A stretch of DNA of 64,000 nt, from positions 12,923,406 through 12,987,405 of the forward strand of contig JAJEKV010000008.1 of the NCBI GenBank assembly GCA_021234155.1, given 5' to 3'. The DNA comes from Isoetes taiwanensis. Its lineage: Eukaryota > Streptophyta > Lycopodiopsida > Isoetales > Isoetaceae. Each line of letters opens with the position of its first letter. The stretch's first letter is position 1. The translations under genes were made by a program, and so were the position numbers. Shown here piece after piece: positions 52,800 to 63,745 of this stretch. The notes under the pieces are model-generated. The model was given only the letters and a program-made list of their open reading frames with translations, had not been told where the DNA came from and ran no database searches.

Positions 52800-55700
52800 T
52801 GTAAAAATGGTTTTTAGCATTACGGTGGCCCTAAGATCAAGTTTGTACTCGGAGGGTCATCATCAAAGGGTGCACCACGAGCCCGCAGACTTATGAACTA
52901 AAGGATCGGACTTGAGTGCGTCCACGGCGCAAGAGAAAGCAAACCCAGCGAGGCGTACCTTTACTTGTGCAAACAATCGGGGAAGGGCAAGTTCAAGTCA
53001 GATGATTATTACCCTATTGGCGAAATTATAAGCCTTGTTGCTCTGAGAGCGATGATGAAGTTCTAATGCGGTGCAACCATGACAAGGGTCCGTCCACTAT
53101 GTTACGAATACTAGAATGCTTAGAATTAGCATGTGCAAGCCTAAAGGCGTACCACGATTACATTGCGGACAATTACAAGGCGGCCCGTAAGTTATTCTTA
53201 CATGCTTTCCGTATAAATTTATCTGAGTCATTCTCTTAACTTAACTGCATTACGGGGCGTAGTAGAAATTTTGATGTCGGTAGTCTTTGTTGTGCGACGA
53301 AAAAGTGTTGGTCAAGGGTCTATGGTACCCCGTACTATCGAAGAGGAAGTAGTAGAGGAAGAGGAAGAGGAAGAGGAGAGGAAGAGGAGGAACCGGTCGT
53401 CACAAAGGGAAAGGGTAGGAAGTATTCACGGTAGAAGATACGACCTCCTACCAAAAAAGTCTAGAATCACAAAGTCCTTGACTATAGAGGAGTCGTGAAG
53501 CTCTTGAAGGCTCGGGGGGGCGGATATCGTTGTGAAGCCCATGAGATAAGTCGAGTGCTATTCTCAAAGCGGGTTAATGAAACCAAAGCTGCTCAAGCGA
53601 GACCATTTCTTTGACACTAAGCACTATTAAGAGGCCACCAAAAAATGAAGATGGGGTCGAGTGCTTCAGGTCGAAAAGTTTGTCTGCGGCACATGTGGCT
53701 ATCCTTAAGCAAAGAATGAGAAGGAATCCTCATGCCCATGTGTTGCCACTAGTTGTGATGGTGGGCCAGTCGGTGCAACCAATTAAAAGACTACAAAAAG
53801 CTGATTTTGAAGATTACACCTATTATGTTCTTGGAGGCACACATAGCTATAAAGCAAGAAAAGAACTTTCAAAAAAGAAAAGCCGTAATGAAGTGCGGAA
53901 GGCGTGGAAGCACATATCTATGTGGGGGTGAGACGAAGAGGCAAAAGTCATTCTAAAGTGAGTCACAATCTCGACAATGACTTAGGACTAAAGATGAGCC
54001 TAATAGACAAGATTAAGCTTCATGCCAGAAAGTGCGTGGATTTCAAACAAGTGCATGGAGGCGACTTCAAAAAACAAAGAACAAGCTTCAAGAGCTTGAG
54101 AAGCACTGTGTGTGATCTTTGCCTCGGTTATATGATTCGGATAAAGAAACCCATTATGGCTGTCAAACAATACGATAACTACTTTCAGCTAGCTTTGAGA
54201 GATGGTCAAGTAAGTAAAAGCTTCAATTCAATCTTTTGTAGTATGTTTAAGCGTGGTTAGAAGCTTGTAATAGCGGTATAAATTTAGTGCGGGGCGGTAT
54301 AAATTTATCACTGGTGCGGTGTGAGTATAAATTTATCACCGTGGGTATAAATTTATACAGTGACCGGCCGCGGTATAAATTTTCTCTGGCGCGGTATAAA
54401 TTTATCTGCGGTATAGGATGCGGTATAAATTTATCTGCTTGACCCGGCCGCGGTATAAATTTATCTGTTGATCGTCATGCCGTGCCCATCCTCTTCGCCA
54501 TTCAACACTAAACCGTTTGAACATTTCTGGTGTGGGATCTTCAAGAGAATTTTTTTGTATGTTGAAGATGGGGAGCTCAAAAGAACAAGCTAGGGGCCTT
54601 GAGGAAAGAAACCAAAGAAAGGTGGTGAATCAAAACAAAAAAATATGAGCATTGTACCACGGGCCTTGATTCTGGGGTCTTAAAGCTAAAAAAGAAATAT
54701 TTGTTAGCTTTGTTGGAAAAAGTAGTTGCCAAAAGAATTCACATTAGGCGAGATGGCCAAGGAAGCTAAAGCGTAAGCCTCACTTGCTATGCCAAGTTTT
54801 TTCTACCTTTTTTTGTCTTACAATACTTTTCCCTCTGCGATCGAGGAAAGACATTGTCACTTGCCGGGCCGAGTTAATGAAGCAGCTCAACCTAGAAGGC
54901 TGGGAGGAGTGCAAACTTTTGTACCCAAGTTGCACCACAGGCGGTATCATCGAGAAACCTTGATTAACCCGGTTAATTTGGGTAAGTTTTGCAAACAATA
55001 TGTTATGTGTTTGTGCCTTTGTCTTACATTACTCTTCTGAGAACAAGAAAAAGGGGCTACCAATTTGGATTTTTAAAACTGGTTCGTAGGGCCAAAGAAA
55101 GAGGCAAAGGCTTAAGGCAATTGAGCAGGGTAGAGAGGTCGCCACTTCCGGTTTTATTTGTACATATGAGAGATTTACCACATTTGGTCGGGGCGTCCGG
55201 TCTGAGGGGTTGTTGAGGGTGATTGTACAAGGTGGGGACTCTTTTAGACAAGCAAAATTTTACATTATGCATTGCGAGATATTCCTTATGGATTTAAAAT
55301 AAAGGATAAGCGCTTTTGATGAGGAGGCTTTCACTCACGTGCAAGTCCGGTCTTTCTGGATGGCCTAAAAAAAGTCCGCGACATCGGCGGAGGGTCATCA
55401 TTTTTCATTCCGACCTTGAGGCGATGTCGGTGCTTAAACCTATGGGGGCGATGCATGTAGCGCCCGGCCCAGCTGCGTTTGGTAAGCTTCACAATTGCGC
55501 TTTTTTGTTTTACGGTAACTCCTTTGTATAAATTTATACCACATCATCTTAAGGTTTAAATTTTAAAAGTTTGGAATTTCTTAGTGGTATAAATTTATCT
55601 GACAAGGCAATGTCGTTTCAAATTTATCTGACTTTGCCGTAAATGGTATAAATTTATCTGACAAGGCAACCGTCGTATAAGTTTATCCGCCACACTCTAG

Positions 55701-56330
55701 GGACTAACTTATTTTCCTTGTTTTCTTTTTACTAATTTCTAATTCTTTGTTTTGCTTGGCGGGCTTAAAACAAGCGTCAAAGGGTCATGGTGGTGGTCGC
55801 GCTTAGTGAGTTGTTTGAGCATTTTCATATAGGTTTTCTGGTAGCGGACACCAAAAACCATGATTCATTTTAAACACCTTGAGAATGAGAAGACTCCTCC
55901 CCGCAATGCATTTCGGTTCCGGTGTTCTGCGAAATTAAAGAGACCCACGGCGACAAAGTTTGTGGTGTCAATATCCCCAGCGGCTTATTAATAATTTAGT
56001 GCGGTGGTTTTCATACGCCACAGGCGGATCTTAGATGCCTTTTACGGATCGGGCACCACGGCGGTTTTCGCCCTTAAAGCGGGGCCGCAATGTCGTCTCG
56101 GTCGACATAGACCCGGATAAAGTAAGTTTCATCGGGACCGGGATAAGCTCTTGTGAATCCTTTCGATGAAAATGAAGCTGGGAGCAAAAAGCGGTGCTAA
56201 GCGATGCTAAGGGCACTTACCGCAATCCAGCCTCCACTTACGGGGAAGAAGAGATGAGGAGGTGGGTTTGTCGACTTAGAACTGTGGTGCAGAGCTGAAA
56301 GCGGCTGTACGTGCCATTGGAATCGAAGCG
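52800..56330 (+). CDS. ParB-like domain plus DNA amino-methyltransferase gene of E1, multi-exon, frameshifted
   Basis: Predicted to methylate adenine-N6 or cytosine-N4 in DNA, by family. An early exon reads KSDDYYP, SDDEVLMRCNHDKGPSTML and LELACASLKAYHDYIADNYK, then a GTAAGT donor near 53190. A Glu-rich acidic linker follows (EEEVVEEEEEEEERKRR, about 53340-53400). Block 53611-53931 contains PHAHVLPLVVMV and YYVLGGTHSYKARKELSKK, the ParB/sulfiredoxin-fold GG-H-R/S motif. Block 53904-54206 has HNLDNDLGLKMSLIDKIKLH, then a GTAAGT donor at 54207. About 54900 reads RAELMKQLNLEGWEECKLLY. At 55280-55310 the frame reads RDIPYGFKIKDK (motif IV, DxPY), then FDEEAFTHVQVRSFL. After a palindrome-filled intron, 56030-56115 reads ILDAFYGSGTTAVFALKAG then NVVSVDIDPDK (motif I, F-GSGTT and acidic loop), followed by a GTAAGT donor. 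Order IV then I is that of bacterial beta-class enzymes. Start and exon edges are approximate. Confidence 0.7.
53205..53225. repeat. Single palindrome in the first intron, E1
   Basis: CGTATAAATTTATCTG right after the GTAAGT donor near 53190; E2 has TGGTATAAATTTATCATT at the matching place (58863). Confidence 0.8.
54270..54472. repeat. Palindrome cluster in the intron after the ParB domain, E1
   Basis: Eight or nine copies (about 54272, 54296, 54323, 54345, 54371, 54392, 54420, 54449), mostly CGGTATAAATTTATC. Matches E2 57565-57785. Confidence 0.85.
55522..55692. repeat. Palindrome cluster in the intron between methyltransferase motifs IV and I, E1
   Basis: Four or five copies (about 55527, 55588, 55617, 55645, 55674) after a TTTGGTAAGC donor at about 55480. 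A single further copy lies at about 56416 near the gene end. Matches E2 47960-48055 and 47226. Confidence 0.85.
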
Positions 56331-56861
56331 GCGTCTCTGCTATCATACCCTCACAAGAGTCGGATCCTAAAAAGTGCGAGAGTCACGTGGTGGGAAGAAC
56401 CACCTCCTCCACCGGTTGTATAAATTTATCTGAGTCAAGATTACAAACTAACTTTCATTGTAAACTATGTGCTAAGAAATATAACATATTTTGATGATGA
56501 TTTTTAATCTGAAAGCTTTGTCTCTTCAACAGTGCTTAATTAGAGCAACTCTTTCTTGCTCCATGATTTCACACTCTTTGTCTTCCCTATGTTTAATTTT
56601 CTTAGTACTTATATTAAGCTTGCAAAAGACAAACTATATTTCCTTCTATTTTCAGCAATAAATACTTATTGACTTTTTAAATTTAATGTCACCCTCCTCA
56701 AAACAAGCTTTTTTTTTTTTTTTTTTTTTTGCCCTCTTTAAAAAATGAAAAGGCTTCAAAAATGTTAACTTTTTGGGGGTATTTGAATGCTAATTGCTTA
56801 ACAATCTATTTTGCTCCCTATTTTTTGTCATTTTTTTTTCAAGTTTCCAATTTTATAAAGG

Positions 56862-56911
56862 AATCTTTCAAAGCGCACTTCTTAAATAAGTCGCGTTTCA
56901 TTTCTAAACTC
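56862..56911 (+). repeat. E1 right terminal inverted-repeat block
   Basis: GGAATCTTTCAAAGCGCACT followed by TTAAATAAGTCGCGTTTCA and TTTCTAAAC. It matches the E2 left end (46750-46810) in reverse complement and, more loosely, the E2 right end (63660-63731). Confidence 0.7.
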
Positions 56912-57564
56912 TTGTTAATTGCTTTAGGTCTGCCTCTCCTCCTTGCCCCTCTGAACCGGGTTTTAAAATCTGTTGGTAGGCCTTTCTTCTTTCTGCAAAG
57001 AAAAGCGTGAGACAAAAGGCGAAAACAAAAAGTATTTTTACGTACAACTTACCCGACCGAAGTTAACGGCGTGCTCTCGATAATAGTATCGTAGTAGAGG
57101 TTGGATATAAAGCCTTGCACTCCTCCGGTCCTCGAGGTTAAAGTTGCTTCATTAATTACACTTTGGCGGTGACAATGTCTTTACATTGCGGAGGGGAAAA
57201 ATGTGATCGAGACAAAATTAAAAAAAAAGAACGACATAAAAAAGTGTGGCTTCGTCTTAGCTTCTTTGGCCATTTAAATTAGAGTAAATTCTTTGGCCAC
57301 AACTTTTTCTAGAAGTCTTACAAAAATTTCTTTGCTTTTCAAACCACTGTAGGCTGCGTCCGGGGAACAATGCTCATGTTTTTGTTTTGCCTCACCACCT
57401 TTTTTGGTTTTCGTGAGCTAGATTGTTCTTCAGCTCACCATCTTGAACATACAAAATATTCTTTCTTGAAGATCCCACACTGTTGGCGATCGAACACAAG
57501 TATTTTAGTTTTGAATGGCGAACAAAGCGTTGGTTACTCTGTCTACTATATTATTGCACGCGGA

Positions 57565-57785
57565 ATACCGATACGGTATAAATTTATCAAAGTGACCGGC
57601 CACCGGTATAAATTTATCACAGATGCCAGTGGCTTAACATGGCTATGACTTTATCTGGAGTGCACGGCAGCGGTATAAATTTATCACGAATCACCCGGGC
57701 TACCGGTATAAATTTATCGCAAATCTTGTGTCTGATCACGGTATAAATTTATCTTGTGACCGGGCGGTATAAATTATCTGTGTGT
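57565..57785. repeat. Palindrome cluster in the E2 intron after the ParB domain
   Basis: Six copies (about 57574, 57606, 57671, 57705, 57739, 57766). Same intron as E1 54270-54472. Confidence 0.85.
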
Positions 57786-58859
57786 GGTCTTCCTTGATGC
57801 GCATTTACAAAGTTCGATGTTAATATACAAGCTTCGGCTATGCTAAGAATACTCTGAACAACTAAATTAAAGCTTTTACTTTGACCATCTCATCGAGAAA
57901 GCAAAATTTGGAAGTAATTGTCGTCTTGCTTCCACGACCATTATGGGCTTCTTATCGAATAATTAGGCTGAGGTGACACTCGTGACACAAGCTTACCGAA
58001 GTTCTTGGAGCTTGTTCTTTTGTTTTGAAGTCCTCCCCATGCACTTGCTTGAACTCTCACGTATTCGGTGCATAGGCGGATCTTGTCTATAAGACTCATT
58101 TTTAGTGCGAAGTCATTGTCGAGATTATGACTCGCGGCAATGGCGTTTGCTTCCTCGTCTGTGACTCCAGCGTAGATATGTGCTTCTATGCTCTTCCAAA
58201 CCGTTGCGGGATTCTTCTTTTGAGAGTTCCTTCCTTGCTTTGTAACTATGTGTGCCTCCAAGTACAAAATATGTGTAATCCTCAAAGTTAGCCTTTTTAT
58301 AATCTTTTAGTTGGTTTGCTGACTCCTGTCAACCATTACAACAAGTGGCGACACATGGGCATGAGGATTCCTTCTCATTCTTTGCTTGAGTATAGCCACA
58401 TGTGCGTCGTCTGACTTTCATTACTGAAGAACTCGACCCCATCTTCATTTTAGGTGACCTCTTAATAGTGCTCAATGTCAAAGGAAATTGTGTGCTGGCG
58501 GTTTAGTGTCATTAACCTTTTTTTAGAATAGCACTTGACTTGTCCCACGAGGCTTCACAACAATATCTGCACTTTTCGGAGCCGCGAAGAGCTTCTGGCG
58601 ACTCCTCTATAGTCGATGCCTTTGTGGTTCTAGTCTTTTTTTTTGGTGGGAGGCGTGTATCTACTACGGGAATGCTTCCTACCCTTTCCCTTTGGTATTA
58701 CTATTTCCTCCTCTTCCTCTTCTTCTTCTACTTCATCAACATTTTCTTCCTCTTGATAGTAGTGGGGTACCCGGACCTTTGACCAACACCTTTTCGCCAA
58801 AGCACCATACGACATCAAAATGTCCACTATATCATGTCGAGGGGGTTTAGTTAGGAGGA

Positions 58860-58882
58860 TAATGGTATAAATTTATCATTAA
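58860..58882. repeat. Single palindrome in the E2 first intron
   Basis: AATGGTATAAATTTATCATT, at the position matching E1 53205-53225. Confidence 0.8.
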
Positions 58883-59489
58883 AGCCACTAAGAATAACTT
58901 ACATAGCCGCCCTTGTAATTTTCAGATATGTACTCATTCCGTCTTTGGGCTTGCACATGCTTAATCTAAGCATGTTACTACTGAAGCGTAGAAGACTTCC
59001 CATTGTCATGCATGCACTTCATTAAAAGTTCATTTTAGTTTTTACTGTAGCAACCGGGTTTATTATTGGCCCCGGCGGGATAATAATCATCGGCCTTGTA
59101 CTTGCCCTTCACTGAATGATGGTTCATGAATACAGATGCAGCCTCAGTTGGTTTGCTCTCTTGCCCCAATGGGCATTACCCGCGTCAGTCTTTCTGGATT
59201 CGATGCGTCTATGGCCGGGGAGGTGCGACTGTGAATTGACTGAAGATTGGCCTTTGTGCACAAACTTTATCAGCAGGGCGTGCGTTAAAAACTATTTTTT
59301 TGTAAGCGAACATTTTGACTTTTTGACACACAAAAGCAGTAAAAGCGAGGCTAAAAGGGCATAAAATCCACAATTAATTAACACTTTTGTTTGTCTTATT
59401 TAAGCTTAAAACACAACAATATTACTAAAATATTAAGGTTAGGGTCCATTCTTTTTTGGCACTAGACACAAGATTAGAAACAATTTTGA

Positions 59490-59825
59490 AACAATATAAT
59501 AAATTTATCGCCCAGAGCTCGGCGGTATAAATTAAGACCGAGATGGCTAACGGGTGGGGTATAAATTTATCGCTCGTTCTTTCCGGCGGTATAAATTTAT
59601 CTGGGTTCGAACACATTACGGTATAAATTTACCCTTAAATTGTTCTTGAGCGGTATAAATTTATCTGCTTCGTCTTTCAGCGGTATAAGTTATCCGCCCT
59701 AAAAACTGCGGTATAAATTTATCTGGATTGTATTGATGCAGGTATAATTACTCTTGCTTCAAACTGCGGCGTATAAATTTATCGCAGAGCGAGCCATCTC
59801 GGTCTTAATTTATCTGCTTTCGAGC
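59490..59825. repeat. Palindrome cluster, E2 (methyltransferase-proximal)
   Basis: About eleven copies, spaced 25-40 bp, mostly with one intact arm. The order of spacer words (TTCG, CTTTCAGCGG) matches the E1 cluster at 52251-52612 in reverse. Confidence 0.85.
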
Positions 59826-60079
59826 ACTACCACTCTATGATTAAAAAAAAAGAAACTAAAGCGATGCAGTAGACTTATGTGGCCATGACCGTATGGACTG
59901 GCGTATGAACATTAAGGCAAATAAGAAGAAATTATATAAGGCGGTCCTTGGCGCCGCCCTCCGATGTGCGTATATGGAAAATAGGGTGTGGCGGTAGAAC
60001 TTAAGTACCCTTTAACTAAGTCTTGGATTTTAGTATAACGCGTTTCTCCATAAAGTTTCCAATACAAGTAATGCGTGAG

Positions 60080-60262
60080 TTTTTGGTATAAATTTATCTA
60101 CGTTTACGTTCTATGTTGCCCTCCTCGCGTATAAATTTATACCATCTCCCGATATAAATTTATCTTGTCTAGCGTAAAGGTTTCCCTTTCTGTATAAATT
60201 TATACCATCTACGTATAAATTTATACCGTCTAGAACTTACGTGGTATAAATTTATGCGATTA
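60080..60262. repeat. Palindrome cluster, E2 (transposase-proximal)
   Basis: Six copies (about 60086, 60129, 60150, 60191, 60214, 60243), several as GTATAAATTTATACC. Matches E1 51815-51980. Confidence 0.85.
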
Positions 60263-60299
60263 TTGGCCTAACTTTTACGAGTTTGGCTCGAGAGAAAAA

Positions 60300-63200
60300 G
60301 AGCGGCCGAGCCTCAACTCACATTCGCGAGGCTCCCACACGCAATGAGTTTACACCTCCTCCATGGACACCAGAGTAGTCATGAATATTCACAGCTCAGA
60401 CATTCCGGCTTTTTATTTCTGTTGAGCTTACTCGCCTTTGACCACCTCGGCTTCCACCACCAGTTCAATTTACTCCACCACACCTGCTCACGACGTCGTT
60501 TGCCCCCACCAATGCGTTTTACTCCACCCACGGGCTAGAGAGCTCGGACTACCTCCTCCGGTTAATTTTGATGCGTTAAGCCCATAGTCGCGTGTAGGCT
60601 CCCTCCCGGGAGGCAAATTCGCCAACTCCATCCATTTAAGCTAAATGGTACTACAACAAGTGGGGGCAGTCGGCGACCACTTATCTCTGTGTTCTCACGA
60701 CGCCGAGGAGCTGGTCAACTTCGTCACCAACCTCGATTACTTTTCCGGAGAGGAAAAGCACCTCCCAGGGACTTTTTTTTTGCCCACATCAAACCTCTCG
60801 GCACATCTACAAGTACACCTCATGTTGATCTCTCAGACGAAGAAACACCTCATGTTGATGTCTCGAGACGAGGAGACCTCCCAAAACCACAAGACTCCAT
60901 GTTAATTCAAAGCCCACCGCAAGTAAGAATCTTAAAAGCGTAATTTACACAAGAAAGCATGTACAGCCGTTAGAAAGAAAAAAACTCATGGGCCGAGGGC
61001 TCACTTTGCGGGCAACACATACAAAGCATTGATGTTCTCGCGTTGTTTTGCTTAAGATTGGACTAAAGGAATTGAGGTTGATTAGGTGATAATTCTGGTT
61101 CAATGACTACTGCTAGACCAAAGGGGCTACTTAGCCTTCAATATTAGGCACGATTGTAGTGAGAAGTTTTACTTACATTTGGTAGCCCGCTAGTACGTCA
61201 AGCGGCCTTCAATTGATTCATGCTTTGGGCGTGACGACTTGACCCTTTGAAGAAAAGGCGACAAGAATCGGGCATTGTACTCTTGCCATTAGGGGTATAT
61301 CGAATTCATGCCCTTCAATGTGTTTCTTGGATGGAAGGTTTCTTTTAAGAGTCTTCGCGAAACTCCCCTACTTGCCCCATGTACCACTTAGTGACAATTT
61401 CCCCCGAAACAAGAAGTCGATAATTATAAGGAGATGTGTGTTGGCTGGAGAGCGCTTTGTGCCGCTACTCTTACTTTCTTGTACTCACGGAAAAAAAGAG
61501 TTCTCAGCGTGTCCATTCTAGAAACACTTAGGATGTACGTTTGTGCTACATACTTTTGAATTAAAAGCTTCCGAGACAAAATGCAGGACACTTCACACTA
61601 AAAAGTAAGCTTCAGGACGTGTTCTTGCCTATGGTTCTAACTAAAAGTAAGTTCTTTTCCTAAGCATATTTTCATTTAGGATGCATTGAAGGGGCGAACA
61701 AACCTGAGAGAACAACAATCTTTGGAAAGGAAAATTGACAAAACATAGGAAAACCTTTGGAACAACCACTCAACTACATATCCGGTTGTTTATTGATGGA
61801 ATGGACCCAGAAGAAGACCACCTACCACATTTTGTCAATGTGTAATACAGGATCTTCTTGAAAGAAGATTTGCTATGTTGTTTAATGGAATGGAATCTTT
61901 ACCAAGCATTTTTGAATTATCAAACATTCATGCTGATCCAAATCTCACTATCACAATATTGAATAACTTCTTTCCAATCTAGAACATATACCACGGTTAC
62001 GTATCTTGACTAGACAACCGACAAGGGAAAATAAGAATGGGCGTTGTTTGCTTCTTTGTGCTATGCTAGTAGAAACAAAATCTTCAGAAGGTGAAGATTG
62101 GTTTCACCTTGTTGGTCATACCACCGATCAAATTGATCAGATGTTGATTAGGTTCTCTAAGCGTCTTGCTTTCGAAAAACCGACTCTACCTAACACAATG
62201 ATTGAGGTTATCCAGATTCCTACAATCCTGAATCCGGTGTCGAGTTATTGGAAGAAACTTTGATTTCAAAGAATGGATTTTTTGGAGATCAACTAGGTCA
62301 CTTGTGCTGTGAGCCCTTGAAACATTACATTTGGCATCGAGATCAAAATTTCCTTGTAGATGCAAGGCCATCTTACAGAAAAAATATGCCACATCCTTTA
62401 GCGATTGGCGGCCCGGTAGTGTTATTCAATTCATTAAGCACCATCCCCAATACTAGTTCCATGCTCTGCCGAATAAATGCCTCTAAAAGCTTGAAAAGAA
62501 ATCACAAAAGTAAAAGGAGGAAAAGGCATTTGACTCAAACAAATCATTGGATTATATTGGAGACAAGTATTCAGTCTGCTCTAACCACTTTGGGGGCGAT
62601 GCTTTATGGTGGCCTCAATTTTTCGACAGCGTGACATGTTGCAAGCTTCTGAGGTAGAAGACCCGGTTACATTCAAGCTGGCCATCTAGGCAAATACTGT
62701 GCAAGTTGAGAGAATCCAAGAGGAACATGTAGAGATATTGGTAGCTCGGATGAAATGCCGATCATATTAGCCTGCGGCCCCAGACAGCCTGACACAACAA
62801 GTTGCTTCAGTATCTGGTTCGGTCTCGAGGGGTTGAGAAAGGAATGCTCATAAATTTCCCGTGATAATGATGAATCTGGGAGGCCATTTGGCTAATAAAA
62901 TGCTTGGAGGTAACAGAAGGATGGAATTCCACTCAATTAAAAGTGCCTTTGGATGAGGAAATTGCGCCGTACTTGGGTGGGAGTTATACTTTGGAGATGG
63001 TAAGCAGTGGGAAAAGGAGCTAAGTCAAAGCAAAGCTGCTAGCATCATAGATCTAGAAGTAAAGGTTCTTGCATATGACTTTGTTACGGCTTTGCTAATA
63101 AGTTCGATTATGGTCCTCAAACTTTAATAAAGGTCGGCATGTGGATTAGACAAACAAGCCAAAAGGTGGCCAAAAGATGATGATGAAGACTCACTTGTAG

Positions 63201-63350
63201 GCGGTGAGGGAAGAAGATGGTTTGAGTACATCTAGTTTTGAAGAGGATGAAGGCTGAAGTGATCGGGGAATAAATGAGTCGAGGAGGATGAGATGCATCG
63301 ATCTTCTTTACCAAAATGTAAGTTTATCAGATGACTCGAACATGTAAAAA
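60300..63350 (+). pseudogene. E2 transposase, second copy of the VGHTHDQID family
   Basis: Counterpart of the E1 transposase on the opposite strand. The N-terminal region near 60341-60540 is again rich in Pro/His/Thr. Block 60645-60905 reads EELVNFVTNLDYFSGEEKH. Near 61790 the frame reads IDGMDPEED then HLPHFVNV. Block 62006-62263 reads PTRENKNGRCLLLCAMLVET and HLVGHTTDQIDQMLIRFSKR, keeping the RENKN and VGHT-DQID motifs in one frame, unlike E1. Block 62248-62634 reads KNGFFGDQLGHLCCEPLKHY and later CRINASKSLKRNHKSKRRK. Several one-base shifts remain. The intact parts of the two copies complement each other, which helps define the family's true protein by alignment. Confidence 0.65.
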
Positions 63351-63654
63351 CGAAAGTCGCGGTGATGATTATGCAGTCAAAATGTCCTATATTTTTTGAC
63401 AATTTTGTTCATAATTTTGTACAATTTTCACAACCTTGAATATATCGCCTTCTTTGTCACTCTACTACCCTTGCTATTTTTTTGTGCCCTTTTTGCTACA
63501 CACACATAAGTAACTATTTTTTGTTCTAAAAATGGGAGGGATAAAATTGCTATTTGAAATTTTTTACTTGCGGAAGTTATGTTGATCAACCCCTCAAAAA
63601 GGTACCTAAATTAACTAAATTGTCACACCTCTTAAAATGGACTTTTAAGGGAAT

Positions 63655-63745
63655 TTTAGGGAATCTTTCAAAGATTCCTTTTTGAAGTCTTGCGTTCCGA
63701 CAAATAAGTCGTTTCATTTTAAACTTTGTTTTCACAAAACAATTG
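63655..63745 (-). repeat. E2 right terminal inverted-repeat region
   Basis: Contains GGAATCTTTCAAAGATTCC (63660-63678) and AAATAAGTCGTTTCATTTTA (63702 on). Inverted relative to the E2 left end at 46755-46811. Confidence 0.7.

Larger units (their letters stand above)
48317..56911 (+). mobile_element. Transposon E1 (plus orientation), ~8.6 kb, nested in E2
   Basis: Starts with CTTCAAAAGGAATC, then a 19-bp odd palindrome GGAATCTTTGAAAGATTCC (48325-48343), exactly as at the E2 right end (63660-63678, inverted). It ends with GGAATCTTTCAAAGCGCACT and TTTCATTTCTAAACT at about 56862-56910. Throughout, 48317-55140 matches the reverse complement of 63690-56912, and 55255-56911 matches the reverse complement of 48310-46750. 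It therefore lies inside E2 in opposite orientation. The E1 left end lacks the outermost ~40 bp seen in E2. About 115 bp of E2 appear lost at the right junction, so no target duplication can be read. Confidence 0.75.
56912..59200 (-). pseudogene. E2 ParB-like and linker part of the methyltransferase gene
   Basis: Reverse-complement counterpart of E1 52800-55140. Near 59095-59050 it reads GKYKADDYYPAGAN. A GTAAGT donor lies near 58905. Block 58827-58630 reads MDILMSYGALAKRCWSKVRV and then VDEVEEEEEEEEIVIPKGKG, the acidic linker. The ParB portion (about 58480-58260) keeps a MRRNPHAHV-like stretch. Block 58285-57941 reads WKSIEAHIYAGVTDEEANAI, AASHNLDNDFALKMSLIDKI and RLC. The intron cluster of palindromes follows at 57785-57565, then GSSRKNILYVQDGELKN at about 57470 and the NEATL..GGVQGFI stretch near 57130. 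The gene is then cut by E1. This copy preserves the YAGVTDEEA stretch better than E1. Confidence 0.65.
46750..63745 (-). mobile_element. Transposon E2 (minus orientation), ~8.4 kb, interrupted by E1
   Basis: E2 comprises 46750-48316 and 56912-63745; together about 8.4 kb, the same length as E1. Its ends are inverted. Inward from the left it reads AGGTTTAAAATGAAAGCACT (46761), and inward from the right the minus strand reads AAAGTTTAAAATGAAACGAC then TTATTT (63731 downward). Both are followed by a GAAAGATTCC block. Weaker inverted similarity continues outward for perhaps 60-80 bp, so the exact ends and target duplication are uncertain. Genes: transposase on the plus strand (about 60300-63350) and ParB-methyltransferase gene on the minus strand, split by E1 (about 59200-57000 and 48310-47220). 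Confidence 0.75.

Noticed and set aside
47222-60262. CRISPR-like array from the regularly recurring TATAAATTTATA element
   Set aside because: Spacing is irregular (22 to hundreds of bp), the repeat is a 16-bp palindrome without uniform spacers, there are no cas genes and the setting is eukaryotic.
46750-63745. A simple head-to-head inverted duplication of one segment
   Set aside because: The segment order is X, Y, X', Y', not X, Y, Y', X'. A nested insertion of one element in another explains it and gives equal element lengths.
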